DNA of 64,000 bases from Timema cristinae (lineage: Eukaryota > Arthropoda > Insecta > Phasmatodea > Timematidae), in assembly GCA_039000515.1 (NCBI GenBank), contig JBCFYV010000012.1, forward strand, positions 126,424,132 to 126,488,131. Reading direction: 5' to 3'. This document shows positions 46,501-58,250 of this stretch, in pieces (position 1 is the first letter of the stretch; each line of letters starts with the position of its first letter). The position numbers were made by a program, and so were the translations under genes. The notes below the pieces were generated by a model. It made no database searches. It saw only the letters and a program-made list of their open reading frames with translations, and was not told the DNA's origin.

Positions 46501-47968
46501 TGTATGATGGTATGATCACTAGTGTCTAACAGTCTGTATGATGGTATGATCACTAGTGTCTAACAGTCTTATGATGATGATATGGATATACAGTCTTATA
46601 GTATGACTAACACAGTCTGTTATTAGGATGGTTAAAGATCACTATGTCTAAAGTTGTATGATGTATGATCACTAGTTCTAACAGTCTTGTATGATGGTAT
46701 ATGATCACTAGTGTCTAACAGTCTGTATATGGTATGATGCACTAGTGTCTAACAGTCTGTATGATGGTATGATCACTAGTGTCTAACAGTCTGTATGATG
46801 GTATGATCACAGTGTCTAACAGTCTGTATGATGGTATGATCACTAGTGTCTAACAGTCTGTATGATGGTATGATCACTAGTGTCTAACAGTCTGTATATG
46901 GTATGATCACTAGTGTTAACAGTCTGTATGATGGTATGATCACTAGTGTCTAACAGTCTGTATGATGGTATGATCACTAGTGTCTAACAGTCTGTATGAT
47001 GGTATGATCACTAGTGTCTAACAGTCTTTATGGTATATGATGTATGATCACTAGTTCTAACAGTCTGTATTATGGTATGATCACTAGTGTTAACAGTCTG
47101 TATGATGGTATGATCACTAGTGTCTAACAGTCTGTATGATGGTATGATCACTAGTGTCTAACAGTCTATGATGGTATGATCACTAGTGTCTAACAGTCTG
47201 TATGATGGTATGATCACTAGTATCTAACAGTCTGTATGATGGTATGATCACTAGTGTCTAACAGTCTGTATGATGGTATGATCACTAGTGTCTAACAGTC
47301 TGTATGATGGTATGATCACTAGTGTCTAACAGTCTGTATGATGGTATGATCACTAGTGTCTAGCAGTCTTTATGATGGTATGATCACGAGTGTCTAACAG
47401 TCTGTATGATGGTATGATCACTAGTGTCTAGCAGTCTTTATGATGGTATGATCACGAGTGTCTAACAGTCTGTATGATGGTATGATCACTAGTATCTAAC
47501 AGTCTGTAGGATGGTATGATCACTAGTGTCTAACAGTCTGTATTATGGTATGATCACTAGTGTCTAACAGTCTGTATGATGGTATGATCACTAGTGTCTA
47601 ACAGTCTGTATTATGGTATGATCACTAGTGTCTAACAGTCTGTATGATGGTATGATCACTAGTGTCTAACAGTCTTTATGATGGTATGATCACTAGTGTC
47701 TAACAGTCTGTATGATGGTATGATCACTAGTGTCTAACAGTCTTTATGATGGTATGATCACTAGTATCTAACAGTCTGTATTATGGTATGATCACTAGTG
47801 TTAACAGTCTGTATGATGGTATGATCACTAGTGTCTAACAGTCTGTATGATGGTATGATCACTAGTATCTAACAGTCTGTATTATGGTATGATCACTAGT
47901 GTCTAACAGTCTTTATGATAGTATAATCACTAGTATCTAACAGTCTGTAGGATGGTATGATCACGAGC
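40600..47968. repeat. 34-bp minisatellite, about 215 copies
   Basis: Units read ctaacagtctgtatgatg then gtatgatcactagtgt, with a 34-bp period (40632 to 40666). Each unit carries the palindromes tgatca and actagt. Edge copies are clean. Stretches at about 40950-42400, 44230-44450, 45530-45560 and 46570-46700 have many one- or two-base deletions and garbled units. The taa in each unit prevents long open frames. Confidence 0.95.
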
Positions 47969-49215
47969 GTTTTTCCAATGGCTGCCCCTAGGTCTTCTTG
48001 CACCCCTCGCCACGTTCCCTTAGACATTTTCCCTTCTTAGCAATAAATAGGCCAAGGTCGCTTTCACTGTCGTTTAAAAACTGCAACTCGGTCCGTGGAG
48101 ATCTTTACAATTATTCCCCTTATTTAGGAAAGTGATGTTCAGAACGTCCTTCCCCAAACATCATAAATCCTGACAAAGTTAACATGATATGTATATGTTG
48201 TGATTCTTCTGGCAACTCTTCAACTGTCGTTATGGTCAAAGTTACTGTGAACAGACAGACCCGGAGTGGGGGAATCTAATTCGTGTAGGAGGAGAAGAGA
48301 AATTAGAAAAATATGGGTATATGAGGGGGCCTGGGCCCACCAAGCCAAACACCCCGATAAACATTTGAAAATTGGATGGCCCCAGAAGCGATCATCGCCT
48401 AGAATTTTTTTTTAAAATTAAACCTTTCTACAAGCTATTTGGTGGAGTTACTCCCTCACACATTTTCATGAAATTTGGATGTCCCTAAAAACATTTAGAA
48501 ATATTCTTACCTAGATTTAAAAAAGAAGACTAGATGCCTCTAAAAGATATTAGGAGTTTTATGCAAGGTTATCTTTCAGTCTCATATTATAGAATGTCAT
48601 AGGGGAGTTAAATAAATGTAGAAGGGGAAGATTTATTTCAAGATTGGGAGAGGGGGCAATGTTTATTTTCAAGGGGAGGCCATATCCCCAGCCCCCTTCT
48701 CCCTCAGGCTCTCCCTCCATTGAGACAAAGAATATTTAAATATTTGTCTTTTCTGAATGTAATATAAAAAATTACCTTCGTTCGTCAATGTGGGTAAAAT
48801 CAAATCAGAAACTACGACTAAACGTTGTAGTTCAAGGTCAACTGATCGCTGAGGGAGTATTGAAAAAATTAAAAAATCTTGAGAAGCGCCTGCGTTTCAA
48901 CCAAGACAAGACTCGAGCTTGTATTGCTTTTAAAAACTTCTTCTCCTTCTTCTTTTAATCTGTCTCGAGACAGGAATAAACTGAACATCTTCCATTATCT
49001 TCTTTCCTCCTCTATCTTCCCCTCCATTATCCTCTTCATCAAACAATACCTAGTGTGTGGTCTGACCAAGACGTTTTTCTCCTCGTTATCATCTTTATCA
49101 GACTCCTCTCCTACCCTCCTCACTCCTCACCCTGTCCATCCATTTCACCTTCCCCACAACCACCTTTCAAAACTCTCCTAATACCTTTGTTCCCTCTTTC
49201 TGATTGTCTCTGTCT
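47969..49215. other. Intronic, with remnants of a degenerate dispersed repeat
   Basis: About 48310-48720 shares wording with the decayed tract at 2430-3400 (for example ttcatgaaatttggatg, aaacatttagaaata). No coding frame is convincing. The right end becomes pyrimidine-rich (cttcttctccttcttc) before the 43-bp array. Confidence 0.4.
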
Positions 49216-51375
49216 CAGATACATCCGTCACCACACGGAGCACACCTCCTCCTTAGCTCTCTTCCCTCTGTCACCACACGGAGCACCCCCATCCGTCCCC
49301 CACCTCCTTAGCTCTCTTCCCTCTATCACCACACGGAGCTAACCTCCTCCTTAGCTCTCTTCCCTCTGTCACCACACGGAGCAACCTCCTCCTTAGCTCT
49401 CTTCCCTCTGTCACCACATGGAGCACCTCCTCCTTAGCTCTCTTCCCTCTGTCACCACACGGAGCTAACCTCCTCCTTAGCTCTCTTCCCTCTGTCACCA
49501 CACGGAGCTAACCTCCTCCTTAGCTCTCTTCCCTCTGTCACCACACGGAGCTAACCTCCTCCTTAGCTCTCTTCCCTCTGTCACCACATGGAGCTACCTC
49601 CTCCTTAGCTCTCTTCCCTCTGTCACCACACGGAGCTAACCTCCTCCTTAGCTCTCTTCCCTCTGTCACCACACGGAGCTAACCTCCTCCTTAGCTCTCT
49701 TCCCTCTGTCACCACACGGAGCTAACCTCCTCCTTAGCTCTCTTCCCTCTTTCACCACACGGAGCTAACCTCCTCCTTAGCTCTCTTCCCTCCGTCACCA
49801 CACGGAGCTAACCTCCTCCTTAGCTCTCTTCCCTCTGTCACCACACGGAGCTAACCTCCTCCTTAGCTCTCTTCCCTCTTCACCACACGGAGCTAACCTC
49901 CTCCTTAGCTCTCTTCCCTCTGTCACCACACGGAGCTAACCTCCTCCTTAGCTCTCTTCCCTCTTTCACCACACGGAGCTAACCTCCTCCTTAGCTCTCT
50001 TCCCTCCGTCACCACACGGAGCTAACCTCCTCCTTAGCTCTCTTCCCTCTGTCCCCACACGGAGCTAACCTCCTCCTTAGCTCTCTTCCCTCTTGTCACC
50101 ACACGGAGCTAACCTCCTCCTTAGCTCTCTTCCCTCTTTCACCACACGGAGCTAACCTCCTCCTTAGCTCTCTTCCCTCTTTCACCACACGGAGCTAACC
50201 TCCTCCTTAGCTCTCTTCCCTCTGTCACCACACGGAGCTAACCTCCTCCTTAGCTCTCTTCCCTCTGTCCCCACACGGAGCTAACCTCCTCCTTAGCTCT
50301 CTTCCCTCTTCACCACACGGAGCTAACCTCCTCCTTAGCTCTCTTCCCTCCGTCACCACACGGAGCTACACCTCCTCCTTAGCTCTCTTCCCTCTGTCAC
50401 CACACGGAGCACACCTCCTCCTTAGCTCTCTTCCCTCTGTCACCACACGGAGCACACCTCCTCCTTAGCTCTCTTCCCTCTGTCACCACACGGAGCACAC
50501 CTCCTCCTTAGCTCTCTTCCCTCTGTCACCACACGGAGCAACCTCCTCCTTAGCTCTCTTCCCTCTGTCACCACACGGAGCACACCTCCTCCTTAGCTCT
50601 CTTCCCTCTGTCACCACACGGAGCACACTCCTCCTTAGCTCTCTTCCCTCTGTCACCACCGGACACACCTCCTCCTTAGCTCTCTTCCCTCTGTCACCAC
50701 GCGGAACACCTCCTCCTTAGCTCTCTTCCCTCGTCACACACGGAGCTAACCTCCTCCTTAGCTCTCTTCCCTCTGTCACCACACGGAGCAACCTCCTCCT
50801 TAGCTCTCTTCCCTCTGTCACCACACGGAACAACCTCCTCCTTAGCTCTCTTCCCTCTGTCACCACACGGAGCTAAACCTCCTCCTTAGCTCTCTTCCCT
50901 CTATCACCACACGGAGCTAACCTCCTCCTTAGCTCTCTTCCCTCTGTCACCACACGGAGCTAACCTCCTCCTTAGCTCTCTTCCTCCGTCGCCACACGGA
51001 ACAACCTCCTCCCTTAGCTCTCTTCCCTCTGTCACCACACGGAGCTAACCTCCTCCCTAGCTCTCTTCCCTCTGTCACCACACGGAGCAAACCTCCTCCT
51101 TAGCTCTCTTCCCTCTGTCACCACACGGAGCTAACCTCCTCCTTAGCTCTCTTCCCTCGTCACCACACGGAGCTAACCTCCTCCTTAGCTCTCTTCCCTC
51201 GTCACCACACGGAGCTAACCCTTACTCTTTCCCTCTTCACCCGCTACCTCCTCTTAGCTCTCTTCCCTCTGTCACCACACGAGCAAACCTCCTCCTTAGC
51301 TCTCTTCCCTCTGTCACCACCGAGCTAACCTCCTCCTTAGTCTCTCACTGTCACCAACAGCTACCTCCTCTTACT
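49216..51375. repeat. 43-bp pyrimidine-rich minisatellite, about 49 copies
   Basis: Units contain tgtcaccacacggagcta and acctcctccttagctctc plus ttccct, with a 43-bp period (49323 to 49366). Variants replace gctaacc with gcacacc or gcaacc. The + strand is strongly C/T-rich. The last units (51215-51375) are eroded by deletions. Minus-strand frames (TEGRELRRRLAPCG pattern) are repeat artefacts. Confidence 0.94.
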
Positions 51376-51783
51376 TCTTCCCTTGTCACCATCCCCTACT
51401 CCCCATCACCAGACTCACCCAGTATTGACGACTCCTCTGTTAGTTTCTTCCCTTACTGACTGACTAGACATCTAACTTTCTAAACCGCGTCAATATTTGG
51501 TATAGCTCTGGGGTTCCACTCATTACTGTAACGGGAGCTCTTACGACCTTGGTCGATACAACGCTCACTGGTACGGCTAGTCGTTAATACGAGTCGCAGG
51601 TGACCCTCAAGAGCCGTTATATTCTAGTGGAGGCTTCTACTAATCGCTTGTAGGACGTGTGGGGGACACACCTTTACTGGATACCTGTAATTAATTATAA
51701 CAATATTTTAGATTTAAAGTGCACTTTCTGAATACAAGTACACCACGTTTACTGTGAAAGGATGAAGTCCTACCTTGACTATC
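51376..51783. other. Intronic, no gene seen
   Basis: Unique sequence between the 43-bp array and a retrotransposon fragment. Nothing is recognised. Confidence 0.5.
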
Positions 51784-52115
51784 TTATAAGCTGTTATTAT
51801 TAGGTGTTCTGTCTTTCGGCAACTCATTTCCTTGTTTGAGCTCATTCTCCTCCTCCTCCTGGTCCATTATTATTTCCACCTTGCCTTCTATGACGTCACT
51901 CATTAAGCCCTTTATTCTCATAATTTGACCCATCCAGTTGACCTTGCTTCGTAGAATCACCTGCAGAGTGGTTCTCATTTCATTTACTCTCCTGAGAGCA
52001 TCTGTCCCCTTTATCCTCACTATTCTCCTCCATCACCATAACTCGAAGCTTTCCAAATATTTATTCTTCTTTTTCCTCAGAGTCCGCGTTTCTTGCTCAT
52101 CTCCAGGATCTGTAC
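51784..52115 (-). mobile_element. 5'-truncated non-LTR retrotransposon, copy 3 (no array)
   Basis: The minus strand encodes MRIKGTDALRRVNEMRT, then SKVNWMGQIMRIKG and SDVIEGKVE: the same C-terminal region as copies 1 and 2. The 3' end gacagaacacctaataata matches them. Here the segment homologous to the 56-bp unit (RIKGTDALRRV) is present once, so this copy shows the state before tandem amplification. Frame breaks mark it as dead. Confidence 0.8.
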
Positions 52116-52209
52116 CTTAGTGGAACCAAGCAAAGCACGACTTACAAACTAACTTAGTCTTTAAAAAGGCTACCTTTCACTACACATCAAACTTCTAGAC
52201 GAGGAATCG

Positions 52210-52370
52210 TATTATCCGGGACAAACACACGGTTAACGGGGGCGAGGTTGGGGGTCCAAATTCCTCCCGTGTGAACTGAGCTTAGTTTTTATTAAATGGT
52301 TTCCCACTCTCCTTCCATGCGAATGCGGGTATGTTTTATCTAAAATTCTACCTTCCTTAGCCTATCTTTG
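52210..52370 (+). mobile_element. Degenerate tRNA-derived SINE (family 1)
   Basis: A B-box-like ttgggggtccaaattcc is followed by the family body (ggtttcccactctcc, ccatgcgaatgcggg, ttatctaaaattctacc). It lies tail to tail with the next SINE. Confidence 0.55.
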
Positions 52371-52390
52371 TTCCAAAAGTTTATTTTTAT

Positions 52391-52638
52391 CACCGCGTCT
52401 TACTACCCGTTCGGCTTGTACGCATTCATATGTACTAATTACGACATTGGGTTAGGGATGAGGAGGGTTGAATTTAGAGGATATGTACCCGTATTTAGGT
52501 GGATATAGAGTATATAATCATTTAGTATTTAAAGACCCTCAGTGCACCCAACTGGTACTCGAACCCATGTATCCCGGTCGTCAGCAGTCGAGTCTATTGC
52601 GAGTGACGCATTAGACCGTTAGACCACCGAAGCGGGTG
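52391..52638 (-). mobile_element. tRNA-derived SINE (family 1), full length, minus strand
   Basis: On the minus strand: cacccgcttcggtggtctaa head with A box, B box gggttcgagtaccagttg, body (aaatacgggtacatatcc, tctaaattcaaccctcc) and end cgaacgggtagtaagacg. It is the best-preserved copy in the window and a good reference for the family. Confidence 0.85.
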
Positions 52639-53339
52639 TTAGAGTAATTATTTGAGGCAAGTCAGGACGGGTGGTAAGACTCGGTAGTGCTTTCCTGTCA
52701 CAAAATTAATCATATTTTGTTCTTGTTTTACAATATTTAAATATTTTTTTGTAGATAGTACACTTTCTAAATGTAATGAATAAACAACTTAACCATATTT
52801 ACCTTCTCTACCGTCCTCGCTAACTGCACCGGGATTTAAACCCTTCAATCAACACACCCACACTGTCTATATGGGCGTGTTTTTTTAATTATAATTCCAG
52901 CGGTCGTTCATTAGACAAACTTCCGTCTCCTCGGGCTGAATTAATTAAAATGTCTGCATGGCTGTTATCACCTTCCCTTTTGTGTTCGCTACCGACCAAA
53001 AGTTCCGGCTTTGAGGCCCAGCGTGCGTGCGTGTGTGCGTGCGTGGGGCTGCGATGATGAATGTTGCGGGTGGCGAAAAGGAAGGGGTGGGGGGGTGCAC
53101 TGACGTAGCACGCTACTTTTCATTTTTTATCAACACGCGCCGAACATCACGTCCATTATTGGGAAACTGTGAATGTTTTATTTTTAGCTTCAAATGAAAC
53201 TTAAGCTATTTATATTTTCAACCATTTGTGTTATTTTTCGAATATTTGTTTTTCTAATTTAAGGAGATAGTAGCCAGAGACAGGCAGTCCTTCTAATTAC
53301 CCTGCAACGGCCCAGTATACATGTATGTAGACCACCAGT
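52639..53339. other. Intronic, no gene seen
   Basis: AT-rich sequence with a short GT-rich stretch (gtgcgtgcgtgtgtgcg, near 53022) and a G-run near 53090. Nothing else is recognised. Confidence 0.5.
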
Positions 53340-54152
53340 CCCTGATATCCCACAACCAGAAGGTTGGTTGATGTTATTTCTACCCACACAGAGCCCTCTG
53401 GAGTCCGACTGGTTAGTGCTGTCCGCATCATCTGGTATTTTGACAAACCTGGCAGGACTCTCCTACTCCACAATCTACAAGGGACCGACGTGTTATCTTA
53501 CTACTCCACAATCTACAAGGGACCGACGTGTTATCTTACTACTCCACAATCTACAAGGGACCGACGTGTTATCTTACTACTCGACAATCTACAAGGGACC
53601 GACGTGTTATCTTACTACTCCACAATCTACAAGGGACCGACGTGTTATCTTACTACTCCACAATCTACAAGGGACCGACGTGTTATCTTACTACTCCACA
53701 ATCTACAAGGACCGACGTGTTATCTTACTACTCGACAATCTACAAGGGACCGACGTGTTATCTTACTACTCGACAATCTACAAGGGACCGACGTGTTATC
53801 TTACTACTCCACAATCTACAAGGGACCGACGTGTTATCTTACTACTCCACAATCTACAAGGGACCGACGTGTTATCTTACTACTCCACAATCTACAAGGG
53901 ACCGACGTGTTATCTTACTACTCCACAATCTACAAGGGACCGACGTGTTATCTTACTACTCCACAATCTACAAGGGACCGACGTGTTATCTTACTACTCC
54001 ACAATCTACAAGGGACCGACGTGTTATCTTACCCTCCCTCTGTGTTGCTACGGAGTTTCATAGCTCAAGACAAATCCTTAGACTCCGGCTGGGTTTGAAC
54101 CCGTAAACATTGCGTCCTGAGGCGAGCACTTTACTCAAAGACCACTGAGGTC
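53340..54152 (-). mobile_element. tRNA-derived SINE (family 2), minus strand, expanded by an internal array
   Basis: On the minus strand the head at 54152-54080 has tttgagtaaagtgctcgc, ctcaggacgc and a B box cgggttcaaacccagcc. The body continues through gtagcaacacagaggg into cacgtcggtcccttgtag and attgtggagtag, matching the unexpanded copy at 15755-15945. That body segment is then repeated in tandem. The left limit is uncertain. Confidence 0.65.
53463..54031 (-). repeat. 38-bp minisatellite in the SINE body, about 15 copies
   Basis: Units contain ctactccacaatctacaa and gggaccgacgtgttatct plus ta, with a 38-bp period (53463 to 53501). Units are almost identical, differing mainly by cca versus cga, so the amplification is recent. 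The unit aligns with ccacaatcgacccggga and ccgacggctttac of the unexpanded SINE at 15790. The + strand frames up to 244 codons are artefacts of a stop-free unit. Confidence 0.93.
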
Positions 54153-57100
54153 AACACTTATATACAGGGTGGACTGGGAGATATCCTTGTAGACAGGGTG
54201 GACTGGGAGATATCCTTGTAGACAGGGTGGACTGGGAGATATCCTTGTAGACAGGATGGACTGGGAGATATCCTTGTAGACAGGGGTGGACTGAGAGATA
54301 TCCTTGTAGACAGGGTGGACTGGGAGATATCCTTGTAGACAGGGATGGACTGGGAGATATCCTTGTAGACAGGGGTGGACTGAGAGATATCATTGTAGAC
54401 AGGGTGGACTGAGAGATATCCTTGTAGACAGTGGTAGACTGGGAGATATCCTTGTAGACAAGGGTGGACTGAGAGATATCCTTGTAGACAGGGTGGATTG
54501 GGAGATATCCTTGTAGACAAGGTGCACTGAGAGATATCCTTGTAGACAGGGGTGGACTGAGAGATATCCTTGTAGACAGGGTGGATGGAGATATCCTTGT
54601 AGACAGGGTGATGGGAGATATCCTTGTAGACAGGGTGGACTGGGAGATATCCTTGTAGACAGGGTGGATTGGGAGATATCCTTGTAGACAAGGGTGGACT
54701 GAGAGATATCCTTGTAGACAGGGTGGACTGGAGATATCTTGTAGACAGGGTGACTGAGAGATATCCTTGTAGACAGGGTGGACTGGGAGATATCCTTGTA
54801 GACAGGGTGGACTGGGAGATATCCTTGTAGACAGGGGTGGACTGAGAGATATCCTTGTAGACAGTGGTGGACTGAGAGATATCCTTGTAGACAGTGGTAG
54901 ACTGGGAGATATCCTTGTAGACAGGGGTGGACTGAGAGATATCCTTGTAGACAGTGGTAGACTGGGAGATATCCTTGTAGACAGGGTGGACTGAGAGATA
55001 TCCTTGTAGACAGGGGTGGACTGGGAGATATCCTTGTAGACAGGGTGGACTGGAGATATCCTTGTAGACAGGGTGGACTGGAGATATCCTTGTAGACAGG
55101 GTGACTGAGAGATATCCTTGTAGACAGGGTGACTGGGAGATATCCTTGTAGACAGGGTGACTGGAGATATCCTTGTAGACAGGGTGGACTGGAGATATCC
55201 TTGTAGACGGGGTGGACTGGGAGATATCCTTGTAGACAGGGTGGATGGGAGATATCCTTGTGACAGGGTGGACTGAGAGATATCCTTGTAGAAGGGTGCA
55301 CTGAGAGATATCCTTGTAGACAGTGTAGACTGGAGATATCCTTGTAGAAGGGTGGATGGAGATATCCTTGTAGACAGGGTGACTGGGAGATATCCTTGTA
55401 GACAGGGTGGACTGAGAGATATCCTTGTAGACAGGGGTGGACTGGGAGATATCCTTGTAGACAGGGTGGACTGAGAGATATCCTTGTAGACAGGGTGACT
55501 GAGAGATATCCTTGTAGTACAGGTGGAGTGGGAGATATCCTTGTAGACAGGTGGACTGGAGATATCCTTGTAGACAGGGTGGACTGGGAGATATCCTTGT
55601 AGACAGGGTGGACTGAGAGATATCCTTGTAGACAGGGTGGATGGGAGATATCCTTGTAGACAGGGTGGACTGGAGAGATATCCTTGTAGACAGGGGACTG
55701 GGATATCCTTGTAGACATGGGTAACTGGAGATATCCTTGTAGACAAGGGTGGACTGGAGATATCCTTGTAGACAGGGTGGATGGGAGATATCCTTGTAGA
55801 CAGGGTGGACTGGAGATATCCTTGTAGACAGGGTGGACTGAGAGATATCCTTGTAGACAGGGTGGACTGAGGATATCCTTGTAGACAGGTGTGCACTGAG
55901 AGATATCCTTGTAGACAGGGTGATGGGAGATATCCTTGTAGACAGGGTGGACTTGGGAGATATCCTTGTAGACAGGGGTGGACTGGAGATATCCTTGTAG
56001 ACAGGGTGGACTGAAGATATCCTTGTAGACAGGGTGGACTGGAGATATCCTTGTAGACAGGGTGACTGAGAGATATCCTTGTAGACAGGGTGCACTGAGA
56101 GATATCCTTGTAGACAGGGTAGACTGGAGATATCCTTGTAGACAGGGGTGGACTGGGAGATATCCTTGTAGACAGGGTGGACTGGAGATATCCTTGTAGA
56201 CAGGGTGCACTGAGAGATATCCTTGTAGACAGTGGTGACTGGAGATATCCTTGTAGACAGGGTGTGACTGAGAGATATCCTTGTAGACAGGGTGCACTGA
56301 GAGATACCTTGTAGACAGGGTAGACTGGGAGATATCCTTGTAGACAGGGTGGACTGAGAGATATCCTTGTAGACAGGGTGGACGGGAGATATCCTTGTAG
56401 ACAGGGTGGATGGGAGATATCCTTGTAGACAGGGTGGACTGAGAGATACCTTGTAGACAGGGTGACTGAGAGATATCCTTGTAGACAGTGGTAGACTGGA
56501 GATATCCTTGTAGACAGTGGTAGACTGGAGATATCCTTGTAGACAGGGGTGGACTGGGAGATATCCTTGTAGACAGGGTGGACTGAGAGATATCCTTGTA
56601 GACAGGGTGGACTGGGAGATATCCTTGTAGACAGTGGTAGACTGGGAATATCCTTGTAGACAGTGGTAGACTGAGAGATATCCTTGTAGACAGTGGTGGA
56701 CTGGAGATATCCTTGTAGACAGTGGTAGACTGGGAGATATCCTTGTAGACAGGGTGGACTGAGAGATATCCTTGTAGACAGGGTGGACTGAGAGATATCC
56801 TTGTAGACAGGGTGGACTGGAGATATCCTTGTAGACAGGGTGGACTGAGAGATATCCTTGTAGACAGGTGGACTGGAGATATCCTTGTAGACAGGGTGGA
56901 CTGGAGATATCCTTGTAGACAGGGTGACTGAGAGATATCCTTGTAGACAGGGTGGACTGGAGATATCCTTGTAGACAGGGTGGACGGATATCTGTAACAG
57001 GTGACTGGAGATATCCTTGTAGACAGGGTGGACTGAGAGATATCCTTGTAGACAGGGTGACTGGAGATATCCTTGTAACAGGGTGGACTGGAGATATCCT

Positions 57101-57975
57101 TGTAGACAGGGTGGACTGAGAGATATCCTTGTAGACAGGGATGGACTGGGAGATATCCTTGTAGACAGGTGGGACTGAGAGATATCCTTGTAGACAGGTG
57201 CACTGAGAGATATCCTTGTAGACAGGGTGGACTGAGAGATATCCTTGTAGACAGGGTGACTGGAGATATCCTTGTAGACAGGAGACTGGAATATCCTTGT
57301 AGACAGGGTGACTGGAGATATCCTTGTAGACAGGGTGTTGACTGAGAGATATCCTTGTAGACAGTGGTGACTGGGAGATATCCTTGTAGACAGTGGTAGA
57401 CTGGAGAAATCCTTGTAGACAGTGGTGACTGGGAGATATCCTTGTAGACAGGGTGACTGGGAGATATCCTTGTAGACAGTGGTAGACTGGGAGATATCCT
57501 TGTAGACAGTGGTAGACTGGGAGATATCCTTGTAGACAGGGTGGATTGGGAGATATCCTTGTAGACAGGGTGAGTGGGAGATATTCTTGTAGACAGTGGT
57601 AGACTGGGAGATATCCTTGTAGACAGTGGTAGACTGGGAGATATCCTTGTAGACAGTGGTAGACTGGGAGATATCCTTGTAGACAGTGGTAGACTGGGAG
57701 ATATCCTTGTAGACAGGGTGGACTGAGAGATATCCTTGTAGACAGGGGTGACTGAGAGATATCCTTGTACACAGTGGTGGACTTGGAGATATCCTTGTAT
57801 ACAGGGGTGGACTTGGAGATATCCTTGTACACAGTGGTGGACTGGGAGATATCCTTGTAGACAGGGGTGGACTGGGAGATATCCTTGTAGACAAGGGTGG
57901 ACTGAGAGATATCCTTGTAGACAGGGTGGATTGGGAGATATCCTTGTAGACAGTGGTGGATTGGGAGATAACCAC
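54153..57975. repeat. 29-bp minisatellite, about 130 copies
   Basis: The unit gtagacagggtggactg plus ggagatatcctt has a 29-bp period (54189 to 54218). Variants of 28-30 bp include cagtggtagac, caggggtggac and gtgcactgag. Each unit contains the palindrome gatatc. All three minus-strand frames stay open for about 1,195-1,278 codons (STRISPS, CLQGYLP and VYKDISQ patterns). They cycle through the frames with the unit, which marks them as artefacts rather than a giant protein. Confidence 0.95.
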
Positions 57976-58119
57976 ATTCATCTGCAAACAAATGAAATAC
58001 TAACTAGCCTTGTTGAAGTTGCTTGCAATATGATTGGCTGACAGGTGCACGTGGTAGACCTCACACACGTAACGTTACCTTTCTCCCATTGGACAACTCT
58101 GTCCATCTCTTGATTCCAG
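57976..58119 (+). other. End of intron 1 with 3' splice site
   Basis: Unique sequence from the array to the acceptor ctcttgattccag ending at 58119. The array ends only about 145 bp before the exon. Confidence 0.8.
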
Positions 58120-58250
58120 AAGACTTCTATGGAGACATTGCCCTTCCCAACTTGTCGCTGGAGCTAGAATGGGAGCAGCAGAGGAGCAACAAAACCTTCC
58201 AGGAGGCCGTGGAGAAGTACAAGAAAGAAATACTGATGGAAGGCTTGCAG
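58120..58250 (+). CDS. tld/tok: Tolloid/BMP-1-like astacin metalloprotease, prodomain exon
   Basis: The exon begins after ttgattccag and completes the split codon left by the donor at 6245 to give DPCKS-E-DFYGDIALPNLSLE. The joined DPCK....GDIAL landmark is typical of BMP-1/tolloid prodomains and proves that the two exons belong together across 51.9 kb. The rest (EWEQQRSNKTFQEAVEKY, ending LMEGLQ) is acidic and probably helical. The donor is TTGCAG|GTTTGT at 58251 and the exon ends in phase 0. NKT is a possible N-glycosylation site. The prodomain keeps the protease latent until it is removed by a furin-type enzyme in the secretory pathway (family knowledge). Confidence 0.9.

Noticed and set aside
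40600..47968. CRISPR-like regular repeats
   Set aside because: The units are contiguous with no unique spacers and the surroundings are eukaryotic. This is a minisatellite.
53364..54106. Three overlapping + strand frames of 192-244 codons
   Set aside because: Artefact of the stop-free 38-bp unit inside a SINE.
54151..57991. Three minus-strand open frames of about 1,195-1,278 codons
   Set aside because: They follow the 29-bp array exactly. All three frames are open at once and translate to the same shifting motifs, so they reflect a stop-free repeat and not a gene.
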